A stretch of DNA of 64,000 nt from Bradyrhizobium icense (GTDB taxonomy: Bacteria; Pseudomonadota; Alphaproteobacteria; Rhizobiales; Xanthobacteraceae): positions 3,038,001 to 3,102,000 of the forward strand of contig NZ_CP016428.1 in the NCBI RefSeq assembly GCF_001693385.1, read 5' to 3'. Positions 46,086 to 55,033 of this stretch are shown here, piece by piece (the first letter of the stretch is position 1; each line of letters begins with the position of its first letter). The translations under genes and the position numbers were made by a program. The notes beneath the pieces are model-generated. The model worked only from the letters and a program-made list of their open reading frames with translations. It did not search any database and was not told the DNA's origin.

Positions 46086-47207
46086 TTGCGACCCATTCGA
46101 CAGCTCCTCTCGGGAGAGGACGAAATCCAGCTAGCGGTCCGGCTCGCGCTTCTGGCGCTCCTGATCTATTGGTCGTTCGTTGTGATCCGGCCGTTCATCC
46201 CGATCCTCGCCTGGAGCGTGGTTCTGGCTGTAGCGCTTTATCCGGTCTTCAACTGGTTGTCGGGTCTGCTCGGCAATCGTCCGAAGCTCGCAGCCACGGC
46301 CCTGACGCTCATCAATCTCGGTATCGTCATCGGCCCCGCGACGTGGCTTGGCCTCGGCGCTGTGGAGGGGATTCGCAGCTTTGCAGCGCAGCTCGGCGCC
46401 GGCACGCTGGCCATTCCGTCTCCGCCCGCCGGCGTCAAGGATTTGCCGGTCATCGGCACGCAGCTCTTTGCCCTCTGGGATCAGGCGTCGACCAATCTGC
46501 GCGCGGCGCTGCGTGAATTTGCCCCACATTTGAAGCCGATGGCCGGTACGATGCTGGGCTTGGCCGGTGGCGCTGGCGTCGGAACGTTCAAGTTTCTCGT
46601 CGCCGTCGCGCTGACCGGTTTTCTGCTACCAGCAGGGCCGCGGCTGGTCGCGGCTAGCCAGCGTTTCCTGTCTCGCGTTGTGGCCGAACGGAGCGAGAAC
46701 TTTCTGGTGCTGGCGGGCGCGACCATTCGTTCCGTGGCACAGGGTGTGATCGGTATTGCGGTGGCTCAGGGACTGGTGATCGGGATGATCCTGAAGTTTG
46801 CTGACGTCCCGCGGGCGGGACTGCTGGCTTTTGCGGTGATGATGCTCGGCATCCTTCAGATCGGATCGGCCATCGTCGTAATTCCTGTTCTCATTTGGAT
46901 ATGGGTGACCAAGTCCTTTGCCGCTGCGCTCTTGATCACGGCTTGCCTGCTGCCGGCCTCGCTAGCCGATAATGTATTGAAACCTATCGTGATGGGGCGA
47001 GGGCTGACCACGCCCTCGCTTGTCATCTTCCTCGGTGTGATCGGCGGTACGCTGGCGCACGGCATTGTCGGCCTCTTCATAGGGCCGATCATCCTGGCGG
47101 TGGCCTGGGAATTGCTGACCGCATGGGTGCGCGACGACGAGGTGAGGGTGGCACCTGAAACCGAGCCGGTCGCGAAGACTCGTGCGGCAAACGTTGAGAC
47201 CGCGTGA
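46086..47207 (+). CDS. AI-2E family transporter (PerM-like permease)
   Basis: 373-residue inner-membrane protein with about eight helices and the family's C-terminal signature (TTPSLVIFLGVIGGTLAHGI, GLFIGPIILAVAWEL). The start is a TTG at 46086 with GGGGG a few bases upstream; no in-frame ATG fits. It overlaps the potassium channel gene (TGATG). Family members export small signals or Na+/H+. The substrate here is unknown. FNR/FixK box at 46016. Confidence 0.87.
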   Translation: MRPIRQLLSGEDEIQLAVRLALLALLIYWSFVVIRPFIPILAWSVVLAVALYPVFNWLSGLLGNRPKLAATALTLINLGIVIGPATWLGLGAVEGIRSFAAQLGAGTLAIPSPPAGVKDLPVIGTQLFALWDQASTNLRAALREFAPHLKPMAGTMLGLAGGAGVGTFKFLVAVALTGFLLPAGPRLVAASQRFLSRVVAERSENFLVLAGATIRSVAQGVIGIAVAQGLVIGMILKFADVPRAGLLAFAVMMLGILQIGSAIVVIPVLIWIWVTKSFAAALLITACLLPASLADNVLKPIVMGRGLTTPSLVIFLGVIGGTLAHGIVGLFIGPIILAVAWELLTAWVRDDEVRVAPETEPVAKTRAANVETA

Positions 47208-47671
47208 TGGCAGGTCAATTTCTGATCGGCTTTCTCGTCAGCATGATCAACATCATGATCCACGCATTGGCGACGATTACCGCCATCAGTGTCGCGCGCG
47301 CCGTCGGCTTCAAACATACCAAAACGCCACGATTGCATCTGATGGCCGTCATGGTTGCCGCGGTGGTGGTGCTGAAATTCGCTCACGGCCTCGAAGTAGC
47401 CGTCTGGGCGCTATCCTATGCGCTGGTCGGTGCGGCCCCCGAGGGAAGTGATCTGCTCTACTTCGCCTTCGTCAACTACACGACGCTCGGCTATGGCGAC
47501 GTCACGCCGGTCAAGGCGTGGCAGCTGCTTGGCCCGATGGCCGCGATGACTGGCATCCTGATGTTTGGCTGGTCCACGGCAGTCGTGTTCGAGGTGCTGA
47601 TGAAAACGCTGGCTTATCTTGGTTCTACCGTGGCTTCCGGCGCGCCGTTCAGTTCTGCAGATCGAAGCTAG
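47207..47671 (+). CDS. Two-helix potassium channel protein
   Basis: 154 residues with hydrophobic helices on both sides of the selectivity filter TTLGYGD (in FVNYTTLGYGDVTPV) typical of Ion_trans_2 channels, plus an extra N-terminal helix. No regulatory RCK domain is present. It is coupled to the AI-2E permease gene (TGATG, 47205-47209) and so sits in the same FNR/FixK-controlled transcript. Its end overlaps the convergent regulator gene by 23 bp. Confidence 0.88.
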   Translation: MAGQFLIGFLVSMINIMIHALATITAISVARAVGFKHTKTPRLHLMAVMVAAVVVLKFAHGLEVAVWALSYALVGAAPEGSDLLYFAFVNYTTLGYGDVTPVKAWQLLGPMAAMTGILMFGWSTAVVFEVLMKTLAYLGSTVASGAPFSSADRS

Positions 47672-48332
47672 CGAGCTTCTTGCGATCGAGCAGCACGATC
47701 TGGCGCTGCGTGTTGCCGATGAAACCGAGGATATCGAGATCGTGCAGGCGTGACAGCGCGCGTGACACCGTTTCCAGCGTCAGGCCGAGATAGTCGGCGA
47801 TATCGCGCCGGCACATCGGCAGGGCCAGGACGCCGGCGGCCGTCGACCGCCGGTCCATCTCGATCAAGAACGCGGCGACGCGCTCTAGCGACGTCTTGCG
47901 TCCGAGCAGCAGCATGTGGTCCTCGGCGTGCCGCAAATTGCTCGTGGTCATGCTGAGCAGATTGCGAGCAACCGTGACGTCGCTCTCGGCTACCAGCTCT
48001 AGACTGCGCCGCTTCATCAAGCGAACCGTCGTATCAATGATTGCTTCGGCGGTGAAGCGATGATCGGATCCGATCTCGAGGCCGAAAATGTCGTTGGTGA
48101 GGTGGAAGGCGCCGATCTGACGTCGGCCATCGGAGAGCAGCTTGTAGCTTCGTACCGCGCCGCTCACGACCTGGTAAACGTAATCGGCCGGCTCCTTCTC
48201 GCCAAAGATCTCCGTACCTTTCTTGTAGCTAAATTCATTCAAACTGACTCGTCGCGATAAATCGTTCTGGATGAGGCTCTCACCGAAAATTCCCGGAAAC
48301 TCGGTAGAACGGTCGCTGATGCGGGCAAACAT
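47649..48332 (-). CDS. FixK-like Crp/Fnr-family transcription regulator
   Basis: 227-residue regulator with an N-terminal cyclic-nucleotide-type beta barrel (about 30-120) and a C-terminal winged helix. The recognition helix LTLETVSRALSRL holds the E-xx-SR pattern that reads TTGA half-sites. There is no N-terminal Fe-S cysteine cluster, so it is not an oxygen-sensing FNR. One cysteine, C174 in LPMCRRDIADYLGL, sits where Bradyrhizobium FixK2 has its redox-sensitive C183. It is the only Crp/Fnr gene in the window and the best candidate to bind the thirteen boxes. No box precedes its own gene; a TGTCC-N4-GGACA palindrome (48469) lies in the divergent region shared with the sensor kinase gene. 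Confidence 0.93.
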   Translation of the reverse strand: MFARISDRSTEFPGIFGESLIQNDLSRRVSLNEFSYKKGTEIFGEKEPADYVYQVVSGAVRSYKLLSDGRRQIGAFHLTNDIFGLEIGSDHRFTAEAIIDTTVRLMKRRSLELVAESDVTVARNLLSMTTSNLRHAEDHMLLLGRKTSLERVAAFLIEMDRRSTAAGVLALPMCRRDIADYLGLTLETVSRALSRLHDLDILGFIGNTQRQIVLLDRKKLASFDLQN

Positions 48333-48468
48333 GGACCATCTCCTTCGAAGGGTGATACTTCGGTGGTGGCCTCGATTTTCGAACTCCTGGGACGCGACGC
48401 CGCTGTCGCATCCCGTGAAAATACGCTCTCAGTGCGGGCATTCTCCCGATCAGTGCCGGGCGGTCCAT

Positions 48469-48482
48469 TGTCCCAAAGGACA
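48469..48482. promoter_or_regulatory. Inverted repeat TGTCC-N4-GGACA between regulator and sensor kinase genes
   Basis: TGTCCCAAAGGACA, a perfect 5-bp inverted repeat with a 4-base spacer. The same half-sites recur at 51131-51144 before the lone receiver gene. Sites at two promoters of the same regulatory cluster suggest an operator, perhaps for the LuxR-type response regulator encoded at 50464. This is inference. Confidence 0.5.
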
Positions 48483-48618
48483 GGTTCATGGGGATGCGTC
48501 AATATGGCTGTCGGGGTCTCCGCTTGACGGCAACTGCAGGCTTTCCCCGATATAGGCCGGTGTTAGAATTGCGACGTAAGAATATGGTTTCGCCTGCAAC
48601 TGGGCGGCTCTCAGGCGC

Positions 48619-50454
48619 ATGATTACGACCATTGTGGCAAGAGTATTTCTGGTTGGCTTTTTCGCGCTGCTGGTGCCGACCTATGTTTCGGCGCAGGACA
48701 GGCGACCGCAATCCGTCCTCGTCCTCGATCAGTCGAATCTGCGTGGACCATTCTACTATCAACTGTCTTCGGGATTGCGGGAAGTGTTCGACGTCGACGG
48801 ACGCATCACGGTCTACGGCGAGAACCTCGATCTGACGCGTTTCGGCGACGCCGCCTATGAGGAAAGCCTAAAGCGGCATCTTAACGAGAAATACCGGGAC
48901 CGGCAGATCGGCGTCATTGTGGCAAATGGTGTCGGTACGTTCGAACACACATTGCGCTGGCGCGAGGAATTGTGGCCTGGCATACCGATCGTTTTCGCCA
49001 TGCTGGAGGCAACCCAATTGGCCAAGCTCGGGCAGGTGGCAAACGTTACCGGCGTGGCTATTAGAAATTCTCTGGCGGATGCGATCAAGACCGCGCGTGC
49101 GGTGGTCCCTGCCCTCGACACGATCGTTCTGGTCGGCGACAGCTGGGACCGGCAGTCGCTCTTCCGACACTGGGGTGAGGAGATCCCGACCGCGACATCC
49201 GGCCTGAAGGTGATCGACTTGGTCGGGCAAAAGATGCCGGAGATTCTCAAACGGGTCGCCGAATTGCCCGAACGGAGCGCCATCGTCTATTCGGGCGTGT
49301 TTTCAGACGGTGCAGGAACGTACTATCCGCCGGCAACCGCGATGAGATTGATCGCCGATGAGGCAAACTGTCCCATCGTGGTTGGCGCCGAACCACTTTT
49401 GGCTGCGGGCGCGATCGGCGGATACAGCCTGATTGCGAAAGAGATTGGCACAGCGGCGGGCAGACTCGCGCTGCGCGTTCTCAACGGCGAGCAGGCAGGA
49501 GATATCCCACCAGTCACGCACGAGTCCAAACCGCTATTCAACTGGAAACAGATGCAGCGCTGGAACGTCAGCGAGTCGAGCCTGCCCCAACAAAGTGAAA
49601 TTCGATTCCGTGAGCCGAATTTACTTGAGCAGTATCGCTGGCAGACCATGGCCGTCGCAGCGGCGATTTTGATCCAGGCCGGCCTGATCATGTTTCTGCT
49701 GCATGAACGTCATCTGCGACACAGTGCCGAAGTGGAGTCCCACAAGCGGATGACGGAGCTCGCACATGTGAACCGGCAGGCGACGACCGGCGAATTGTCC
49801 TCGTCGATTGCTCATGAACTGAATCAGCCGCTGGGATCCATACTCACCAATGCCGAGACCGCCGAGCTAATCTTGAAATCGGACCAGCCCGACCTCGAAG
49901 AGATCAGGGAAATTCTTGCGGATATCAAGCGCGACGACCAGCGTGCCGGCGAGGTGATTCGCCGCTTGCGTAATTTCCTGAAGAGAACGCCATTCGAGAC
50001 CCGGGATGTCGATCTCAACGAGGTCATGGGCGAAGCGTTCAGGTTTCTCTCTGTCCAGGCATCGGCGCGTAACGTCGCGCTATATCTGCAGACCGCGCCG
50101 GGCGCCCTGCGCATCAAGGGCGACCCAATCCAGCTCCAGCAGGTCATCCTCAATCTGGTCGTCAACGCCATGGATGCGATGGCGTCAATTCCCTACGGAC
50201 GAACGGTAATCGGCCGAACCGAATGGAACGGTGGCTCGTCGGTCATGATCTCGATTTCCGATTCCGGGCCCGGAATACCGGCCGACAAGCTTGCGCAGGT
50301 GTTCGATCCTTTCTTCACCACCAAGGATCAAGGCATGGGAATCGGTCTTTCCATTGCGCGTACCATCATTCTTGCCCACAAGGGGCAGATCTGGGCCGAG
50401 AATCAGAGCGGGGGTGGTGCGGCATTCCATTTCTCGTTGCCGCTCGTCGCATAG
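48619..50454 (+). CDS. Sensor histidine kinase with periplasmic ABC substrate-binding-like domain
   Basis: 611 residues. A signal/anchor sequence (about 8-25) is followed by a periplasmic domain of the ABC_sub_bind type (about 30-320, SVLVLDQSNLRGPFY...), a membrane helix (about 342-362), and a FixL/DctB-like kinase core with the phospho-accepting H399 in IAHELNQPLGSIL, then N, G1 (DSGPGIPADKL) and G2 (GMGIGLSIA) boxes. It has no PAS or haem domain, so any signal is likely a bound ligand. The response regulator begins 9 bp after its stop. It is divergent from the FixK-like gene and has a full-length paralogue at 60474-62381. Confidence 0.92.
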   Translation: MITTIVARVFLVGFFALLVPTYVSAQDRRPQSVLVLDQSNLRGPFYYQLSSGLREVFDVDGRITVYGENLDLTRFGDAAYEESLKRHLNEKYRDRQIGVIVANGVGTFEHTLRWREELWPGIPIVFAMLEATQLAKLGQVANVTGVAIRNSLADAIKTARAVVPALDTIVLVGDSWDRQSLFRHWGEEIPTATSGLKVIDLVGQKMPEILKRVAELPERSAIVYSGVFSDGAGTYYPPATAMRLIADEANCPIVVGAEPLLAAGAIGGYSLIAKEIGTAAGRLALRVLNGEQAGDIPPVTHESKPLFNWKQMQRWNVSESSLPQQSEIRFREPNLLEQYRWQTMAVAAAILIQAGLIMFLLHERHLRHSAEVESHKRMTELAHVNRQATTGELSSSIAHELNQPLGSILTNAETAELILKSDQPDLEEIREILADIKRDDQRAGEVIRRLRNFLKRTPFETRDVDLNEVMGEAFRFLSVQASARNVALYLQTAPGALRIKGDPIQLQQVILNLVVNAMDAMASIPYGRTVIGRTEWNGGSSVMISISDSGPGIPADKLAQVFDPFFTTKDQGMGIGLSIARTIILAHKGQIWAENQSGGGAAFHFSLPLVA

Positions 50455-50463
50455 GAGGGAACG

Positions 50464-51075
50464 ATGCCGGGCCACGTTCATGTCGTCGATGATGATGCAT
50501 CCTTCCGCACCGCGATCGAGCGCAGGCTGACCCTTGCCGGTTACAAGGTTGCGACCTATCCGTCCGCGCAACAATTGCTCGACTGTCCGCCCGACGAAAA
50601 TGAGCCCAGCTGCATCCTGCTCGACGTGCGGATACCCGGCCTGAGCGGACCAGAGCTGCAGGGCCGCCTCAGCGCGCTCGGCTCCACGCTGCCGATCGTG
50701 TTCCTGACAGGCCACGCCGATACGCCGACAACGGTACGGGCGATCAAGGCCGGCGCGGAGGATTTCCTGACCAAGCCGGTCGAGTCGAAAGAGTTGCTCG
50801 GCGCAATCGAGCGCGCGATGGCCCGTCATGCCATCACGCGCGGCGAACAACACAGGCTGGAAGAGATGCGGGCGCTGCTCTCCACGCTGACGGCGCGTGA
50901 GCGGCAGGTGTTCGGTCTCGTCGTGCGCGGCAAGCTCAACAAGCAGATCGCGCATGAACTAGGTACGACGGAGCGTACGATCAAGGCGCACCGGCATCAG
51001 GTCATGGAGAAGATGAAGGTGCAATCCTTGGCGGAGCTGGTCAGAATGGCGGAGCGGCTCGGTGTACTAAGCTAA
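50464..51075 (+). CDS. FixJ/NarL-type response regulator
   Basis: 203 residues: receiver domain with acidic pocket VDDD and phospho-acceptor D54 (LLDVRIPG), T (FLTGHAD) and K (FLTKPVE), then a LuxR-type HTH (LTARERQVFGLVVRGKLNKQ, IKAHRHQVMEKM). It starts 9 bp after the sensor kinase gene with GGAGGGA as ribosome site, making a clear cognate pair. Target genes are unknown; the TGTCC-N4-GGACA repeats are candidates. Confidence 0.94.
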   Translation: MPGHVHVVDDDASFRTAIERRLTLAGYKVATYPSAQQLLDCPPDENEPSCILLDVRIPGLSGPELQGRLSALGSTLPIVFLTGHADTPTTVRAIKAGAEDFLTKPVESKELLGAIERAMARHAITRGEQHRLEEMRALLSTLTARERQVFGLVVRGKLNKQIAHELGTTERTIKAHRHQVMEKMKVQSLAELVRMAERLGVLS

Positions 51076-51130
51076 CTCTGCTACTACAATCGATGGTTGC
51101 ATATCTGAAGTAGTTCAGCGATAGTTCTGA

Positions 51131-51144
51131 TGTCCGAAAGGACA
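51131..51144 (+). promoter_or_regulatory. Inverted repeat TGTCC-N4-GGACA upstream of the lone receiver gene
   Basis: TGTCCGAAAGGACA, with the same half-sites and spacer as 48469-48482. It lies 129 bases before the start at 51274, in the gap after the FixJ-type gene. Confidence 0.5.
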
Positions 51145-51273
51145 ATATGAAAGCCCCACGCGAGGCGTAGCTTCAAAGCAGGGCTGAGGTGCGGTGGCGA
51201 GTGTTCTTGGAACCTCGCTCGATCTCTAGGGTTAGCAAGCCGCTCCGATGACTAATATCGGCTGCCTTGTAGA

Positions 51274-51669
51274 ATGAACTATAGGCCAACTATCTTGGAT
51301 CAGCGCAAAGTCGTCTTTGTCGTCGATGACGACCCTTCCATGCTCAAGGGCGTGCGCCGCCTGCTTAAGCAGCACGGTTTTGAAACCGTACCCTTCGAAA
51401 CGGCCAAAGCATTGCAGGATCACGACGATTTCGAGCGGGCCATTTGCCTCGTGGTCGACGTCAATCTAGGCGATGGGTCGGGCATCGAACTGCGCCACCG
51501 CCTGGCGGAAGCAGGCGTGTCCCTGCCTGTGATCTACATCACTGGGAACGACAGTGATGCGACGCGGATGGCTGCGATGGCGTCCGGCTGTGTCGCCTAT
51601 CTGACAAAGCCGTTCCCGGCGCAGTCGCTGATCGAGCCGATCAAAAGGGCCGCTTCTGGTCTCGCATAG
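51274..51669 (+). CDS. Single-domain response regulator receiver
   Basis: 131 residues forming only a receiver domain: VVDDDPS, phospho-acceptor D62 (VVDVNLGDGSG), YITGNDS and LTKPFP. No output domain follows. It may act as a phosphate sink or modulate the adjacent kinase/regulator pair, or take phosphate from the orphan paralogue kinase at 60474. It follows a 198-bp gap that contains an inverted repeat. Confidence 0.92.
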   Translation: MNYRPTILDQRKVVFVVDDDPSMLKGVRRLLKQHGFETVPFETAKALQDHDDFERAICLVVDVNLGDGSGIELRHRLAEAGVSLPVIYITGNDSDATRMAAMASGCVAYLTKPFPAQSLIEPIKRAASGLA

Positions 51670-51691
51670 GGCTGCAGCTGGCCCTTCTAGT

Positions 51692-52264
51692 TCACTCGTC
51701 GATGCTCTGTTCGAAGATCTTTATCGGCGCTCCCTTGCGCACCGTGGCGAACTGGTTGAGCGGCAGTGTTGTCGTGACTGCGAGCATGTTGGTGTCGACG
51801 ACCTCAACGGCGAGATTGCTGCCATTCTCCAGTTCGCGTAGCAACTCCGGATTAGCGACGTCGCCGGCAATGCAGGTGTTGGTCAGGCACCAGGTGTAGG
51901 GAATCTTGTGTGCCACGCCCTTGTCGACCGTGAGTTTGGCACCGGCCGGCATGTAGAGCCCGACGGGCAGGAACATTTGCAATCTTGTAGTGCTCTGGTC
52001 TTCGCGCTCGACAATGTAAACGCGCACGGCGATCTGGCCGGTCTCGAAATGGCCGGCGATCGTCGTGCGGCAGACCATCTTCGCGCCGCCGGGCTTGAAG
52101 CAGACTTTCTCCCAGTCTCCATATTTGATGGCGCGGGCCTCGCGCTGGCCGCGCACGGCGAATTCGTCAGCGGCTGGTTTGGCGGCTTGCGCCATTGCCC
52201 AGTTCGTCGCCGGCGAGGCGAGAGCAATACTGAGCAGCGCGCCAGGCAACAGTGAATGGTGCAT
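51692..52264 (-). CDS. Invasion-associated locus B (IalB) family protein
   Basis: 190-residue secreted protein with a signal peptide (cleavage near AMAQA) and the IalB pattern: YGDWEKVCFKPGG, VCRTTIAGHFETGQ, LPVGLYMPAGAKLTVD, and a paired-Cys loop WCLTNTCIAG. IalB proteins are periplasmic or envelope proteins widespread in alphaproteobacteria and not limited to pathogens; function unclear. It follows the secreted hydrolase gene by 7 bp, so it shares that gene's FNR/FixK box at 53206. Confidence 0.9.
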   Translation of the reverse strand: MHHSLLPGALLSIALASPATNWAMAQAAKPAADEFAVRGQREARAIKYGDWEKVCFKPGGAKMVCRTTIAGHFETGQIAVRVYIVEREDQSTTRLQMFLPVGLYMPAGAKLTVDKGVAHKIPYTWCLTNTCIAGDVANPELLRELENGSNLAVEVVDTNMLAVTTTLPLNQFATVRKGAPIKIFEQSIDE

Positions 52265-52271
52265 TGTCCCC

Positions 52272-53147
52272 TCACTTGTACTTTTCTAGGAAGGCTCCGA
52301 CGATCGGCGACCAGATCGGAACGGCATCCGCCGTGCCGATGAAGAAGTGACCGTCGCTGCCGTGAGGCGGGAAGAGGTGATACTCGGCATTGCCTCCGGC
52401 GCCAGTAAACGCCGCATACATCCGCTTCGACAGTTCGGGTCCAAAGAAGGTGTCGTTCTCGATATAGAGCCACAGCATCGGGACGCGGGAGGTGCGGCCG
52501 AACGCAGCGGTCGCTTCCACGAGCTTGTCGGGCCCGCAATTGTTGTTCGGCTTGCCGTCAACGCGACCGCCACGGCCTGCCGCAAAAGCAATGATTGCCT
52601 TCACCGGCGGCGGATTGACGCTCGACAGCGCAATCGAACCCCAGCCGCCGGCGGATTGGCCGATCACGATGACATTATCGCGCACGATCCGCTTCAGCGT
52701 GTTCATGTATTCGATGATCCAGAGATTGAGCTGGGCCGCTGCAAGCCCGGCATCCCGGAAGTTCGGATTGCTGCACTTGCCGATCTTGGAAAAGAACGCG
52801 GTGAAGAGGCCTGCTTCCGGCATGTCGATAGCGGCCGCGCCATAGCCGGGACCTGAAGGCGCCACCACCATGTAGCCGCGGCGCGCGAACCACATCGCGG
52901 CGTCGCGGAATTCGACCAGTGGGAAGAAACCGCGCTGAACCGGATCGAGCGATACGCCGTGATTCATGATCGCAAGCGGAAAGGGACCGCCGCCAACCGG
53001 GCGCACCACATAGGCGATGGTCGGCGCTGGAAGGGGAAGTGCCCACACCTCTTCCTGCAGTTGCGGCGGATCATCGGCCGCTGCCGCGAGCGAGGTCCTC
53101 GCCACAGCCGCCGCGATGATGAGGAACCTCCACACACGACGGTGCAT
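52272..53147 (-). CDS. Secreted alpha/beta hydrolase (dienelactone-hydrolase-like)
   Basis: 291 residues from the ATG at 53147, which begins a clear signal peptide (RRVWRFLIIAAAVARTSLAA). The longer frame upstream lacks a ribosome site. Nucleophile S165 in GQSAGGWG, an acid in YIENDTF and a histidine in HGSDGH form the triad. The FNR/FixK box at 53206 is 58 bases upstream and is shared with the divergent SulP gene. IalB follows in the same transcript. Confidence 0.88.
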   Translation of the reverse strand: MHRRVWRFLIIAAAVARTSLAAAADDPPQLQEEVWALPLPAPTIAYVVRPVGGGPFPLAIMNHGVSLDPVQRGFFPLVEFRDAAMWFARRGYMVVAPSGPGYGAAAIDMPEAGLFTAFFSKIGKCSNPNFRDAGLAAAQLNLWIIEYMNTLKRIVRDNVIVIGQSAGGWGSIALSSVNPPPVKAIIAFAAGRGGRVDGKPNNNCGPDKLVEATAAFGRTSRVPMLWLYIENDTFFGPELSKRMYAAFTGAGGNAEYHLFPPHGSDGHFFIGTADAVPIWSPIVGAFLEKYK

Positions 53148-53205
53148 GCTTTGCGCTCCGGCCAGAGATCTCCGCACAAGTCTTTGCTGCCCGAAGGATG
53201 AAGCT

Positions 53206-53219
53206 TTGATCTGGATCAA
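53206..53219. promoter_or_regulatory. FNR/FixK box between secreted hydrolase and SulP genes
   Basis: TTGATCTGGATCAA has perfect TTGAT/ATCAA half-sites, 58 bases from the minus-strand hydrolase start and 60 from the plus-strand SulP start. A single central site probably drives both. Confidence 0.88.
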
Positions 53220-53279
53220 CGGCACCAGCACAGTCGGCGGCACGTTGCCGGTAGACGAGATTTTCGAGCCGGGGCGGGC

Positions 53280-54953
53280 ATGAAATCGAGCTGGCCAAGG
53301 TTGTTTCCGCCCGCCGAGTGGCTCGCCGGCTACCGCGCTTCCTGGCTGCGCCCCGACATCATCGCAGGCGTTACGCTCGCAGCCTATGCAATCCCGGTCT
53401 CGCTAGCCTATGCCGCGCTTGCCGGCCTGCCGCCACAGGTCGGGGTCTACGGCTATATGCTCGGCGGCATCGGCTACGCGCTGCTTGGCTCCTCCAGACA
53501 ACTGGCGGTCGGTCCGACCTCGGCGATCTCGTTGATGATCGCGGCAACGGTCGGGGCACTGGCCGGGGGTGACGGTGTCCGCTATGCGCAGATCGCGAGC
53601 CTTGCCGCGCTGGCAGTCGCGGTACTCTGCCTGATCGCATGGCTGTTCAGGCTCAGCATGCTGGTGCGCCTCGTCAGCGACAGTATCCTCGTAGGCTTCA
53701 AGGCCGGGGCAGGCCTCACCATCATCATGACGCAGTTGCCGAGTCTGTTTGGCGTGACCGGCGGCGGACGTCACTTCTTCGACCGCGCTGTCAGGCTGAC
53801 CGGGCAGCTCGGCGATGTGCATCTGATCGTACTGGCAATCGGTCTTGCAGCGATCGTGCTGCTGCTGCTTGGCGCTCGGTTCTTGCCGGGAAGACCCGTC
53901 GGGCTAGCGGTCGTGGTCCTGTCCATCCTCATGGCGACAATCCTTGGGCTGCCCGCGCTGGGCGTCGCGGTCACCGGAGAGATACCGAAGGGACTGCCTA
54001 GTGTTGCCATGCCTACCTTCGGCCTGCTGGAGTTTGACGAGTTATTTCCGCTCGCCGCAGGCATCCTGCTATTGGCCTATGTGGAGGGCGTCTCGGCCGC
54101 GCGAAGCTTTGCGGCCAAGCATGGCTATCCCCTCGATGTACGGCAGGAGTTTTTGGGACTGGGCGCCGCAAACCTCGCGGTGTCGCTGGGGAATGGTTAT
54201 CCCGTCGCGGGCGGATTATCGCAGTCCGCCGTCAACGATCAGGCCGGAGCTCGCACGCCGCTTGCGCTGGTCATCTGTTCGGCCACGCTTGCGATCTGCC
54301 TGCTCTTTCTTACCGGACTGCTGACGAACCTTCCCAAGGCGGTGCTGGCAGCGATCGTTTTCACCGCAGTCTACAAGCTGGTCGATGTCGCAGCACTCGT
54401 CCGCATGTGGCGGATCAGCCGGATCGATTTCTATGCGGCGGCGATTGCGTTAGTTTCGGTGCTGCTGCTCGGTATCCTGCAAGGCATATTGCTGGCTGCG
54501 ATCGCTTCCATCTTCCTGCTTCTGGCGCGCGCCTCGCAGCCCAACGTGGCGTTCCTAGGCCGCCTGCCTGGGACCGGGCGATACGCCGACAGCGCCCGGA
54601 ATCCGGATGTCGAACCGCTCGCCGGCATCATCGCCTTCCGCCCCGAAGCGTCACTGCTTTACATCAACGCCGAAACTGTCTTGGAGACGGTGCTGGCGAG
54701 AGTCCACGCCGCGCCAGATACGAAGTTGGTCGTCTGCGGACTCTCGTCCTCACCCTTCATTGATCTCGCGGGCGCCAAAATGCTGCACGACCTTCATGGC
54801 GAGCTTTCCGCTAGCGGCATCGCGTTCCAGATCGTCGGCGCCCGCGGGCAGGTCCGCGATGTCCTGCAAGCAGACGGGCTGGCAGAAAAAACCGACAGTG
54901 CCAATTGGACTCGACGGATGGACAGTGTGCTCGGCGATCTGAAGGTCGGCTGA
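53280..54953 (+). CDS. SulP-family anion transporter with STAS domain
   Basis: 557 residues: ten or more membrane helices with the SulP signature near the N-terminus (AAYAIPVSLAYAALAGLPPQ, VGVYGYMLGGIGYAL, GSSRQLAVGPTSA) and a C-terminal STAS domain (about 440-550, VVCGLSSSPFIDLAGAKML). Substrates in the family include sulfate, bicarbonate and dicarboxylates. Control by an FNR/FixK box and proximity to fermentation genes would fit organic-anion or bicarbonate exchange, but sulfate is equally possible. Confidence 0.92.
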   Translation: MKSSWPRLFPPAEWLAGYRASWLRPDIIAGVTLAAYAIPVSLAYAALAGLPPQVGVYGYMLGGIGYALLGSSRQLAVGPTSAISLMIAATVGALAGGDGVRYAQIASLAALAVAVLCLIAWLFRLSMLVRLVSDSILVGFKAGAGLTIIMTQLPSLFGVTGGGRHFFDRAVRLTGQLGDVHLIVLAIGLAAIVLLLLGARFLPGRPVGLAVVVLSILMATILGLPALGVAVTGEIPKGLPSVAMPTFGLLEFDELFPLAAGILLLAYVEGVSAARSFAAKHGYPLDVRQEFLGLGAANLAVSLGNGYPVAGGLSQSAVNDQAGARTPLALVICSATLAICLLFLTGLLTNLPKAVLAAIVFTAVYKLVDVAALVRMWRISRIDFYAAAIALVSVLLLGILQGILLAAIASIFLLLARASQPNVAFLGRLPGTGRYADSARNPDVEPLAGIIAFRPEASLLYINAETVLETVLARVHAAPDTKLVVCGLSSSPFIDLAGAKMLHDLHGELSASGIAFQIVGARGQVRDVLQADGLAEKTDSANWTRRMDSVLGDLKVG

Positions 54954-55019
54954 CTCCTGCTGCATTGCGACGTGCGCGACCGTGCGGAACGTGCAGCTTC
55001 GCTCTCAGGTCAGCATTCG

Positions 55020-55033
55020 TTGATTTGGATCAA
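55020..55033 (+). promoter_or_regulatory. FNR/FixK box upstream of a secreted Gly-rich protein gene
   Basis: TTGATTTGGATCAA, perfect TTGAT/ATCAA half-sites. It lies 143 bases before the start at 55177, farther than the 46-76 bases usual in this window, so a longer leader is expected. That leader contains an inverted repeat GGTCA-TGG-TGACC near 55138-55150. Confidence 0.82.
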
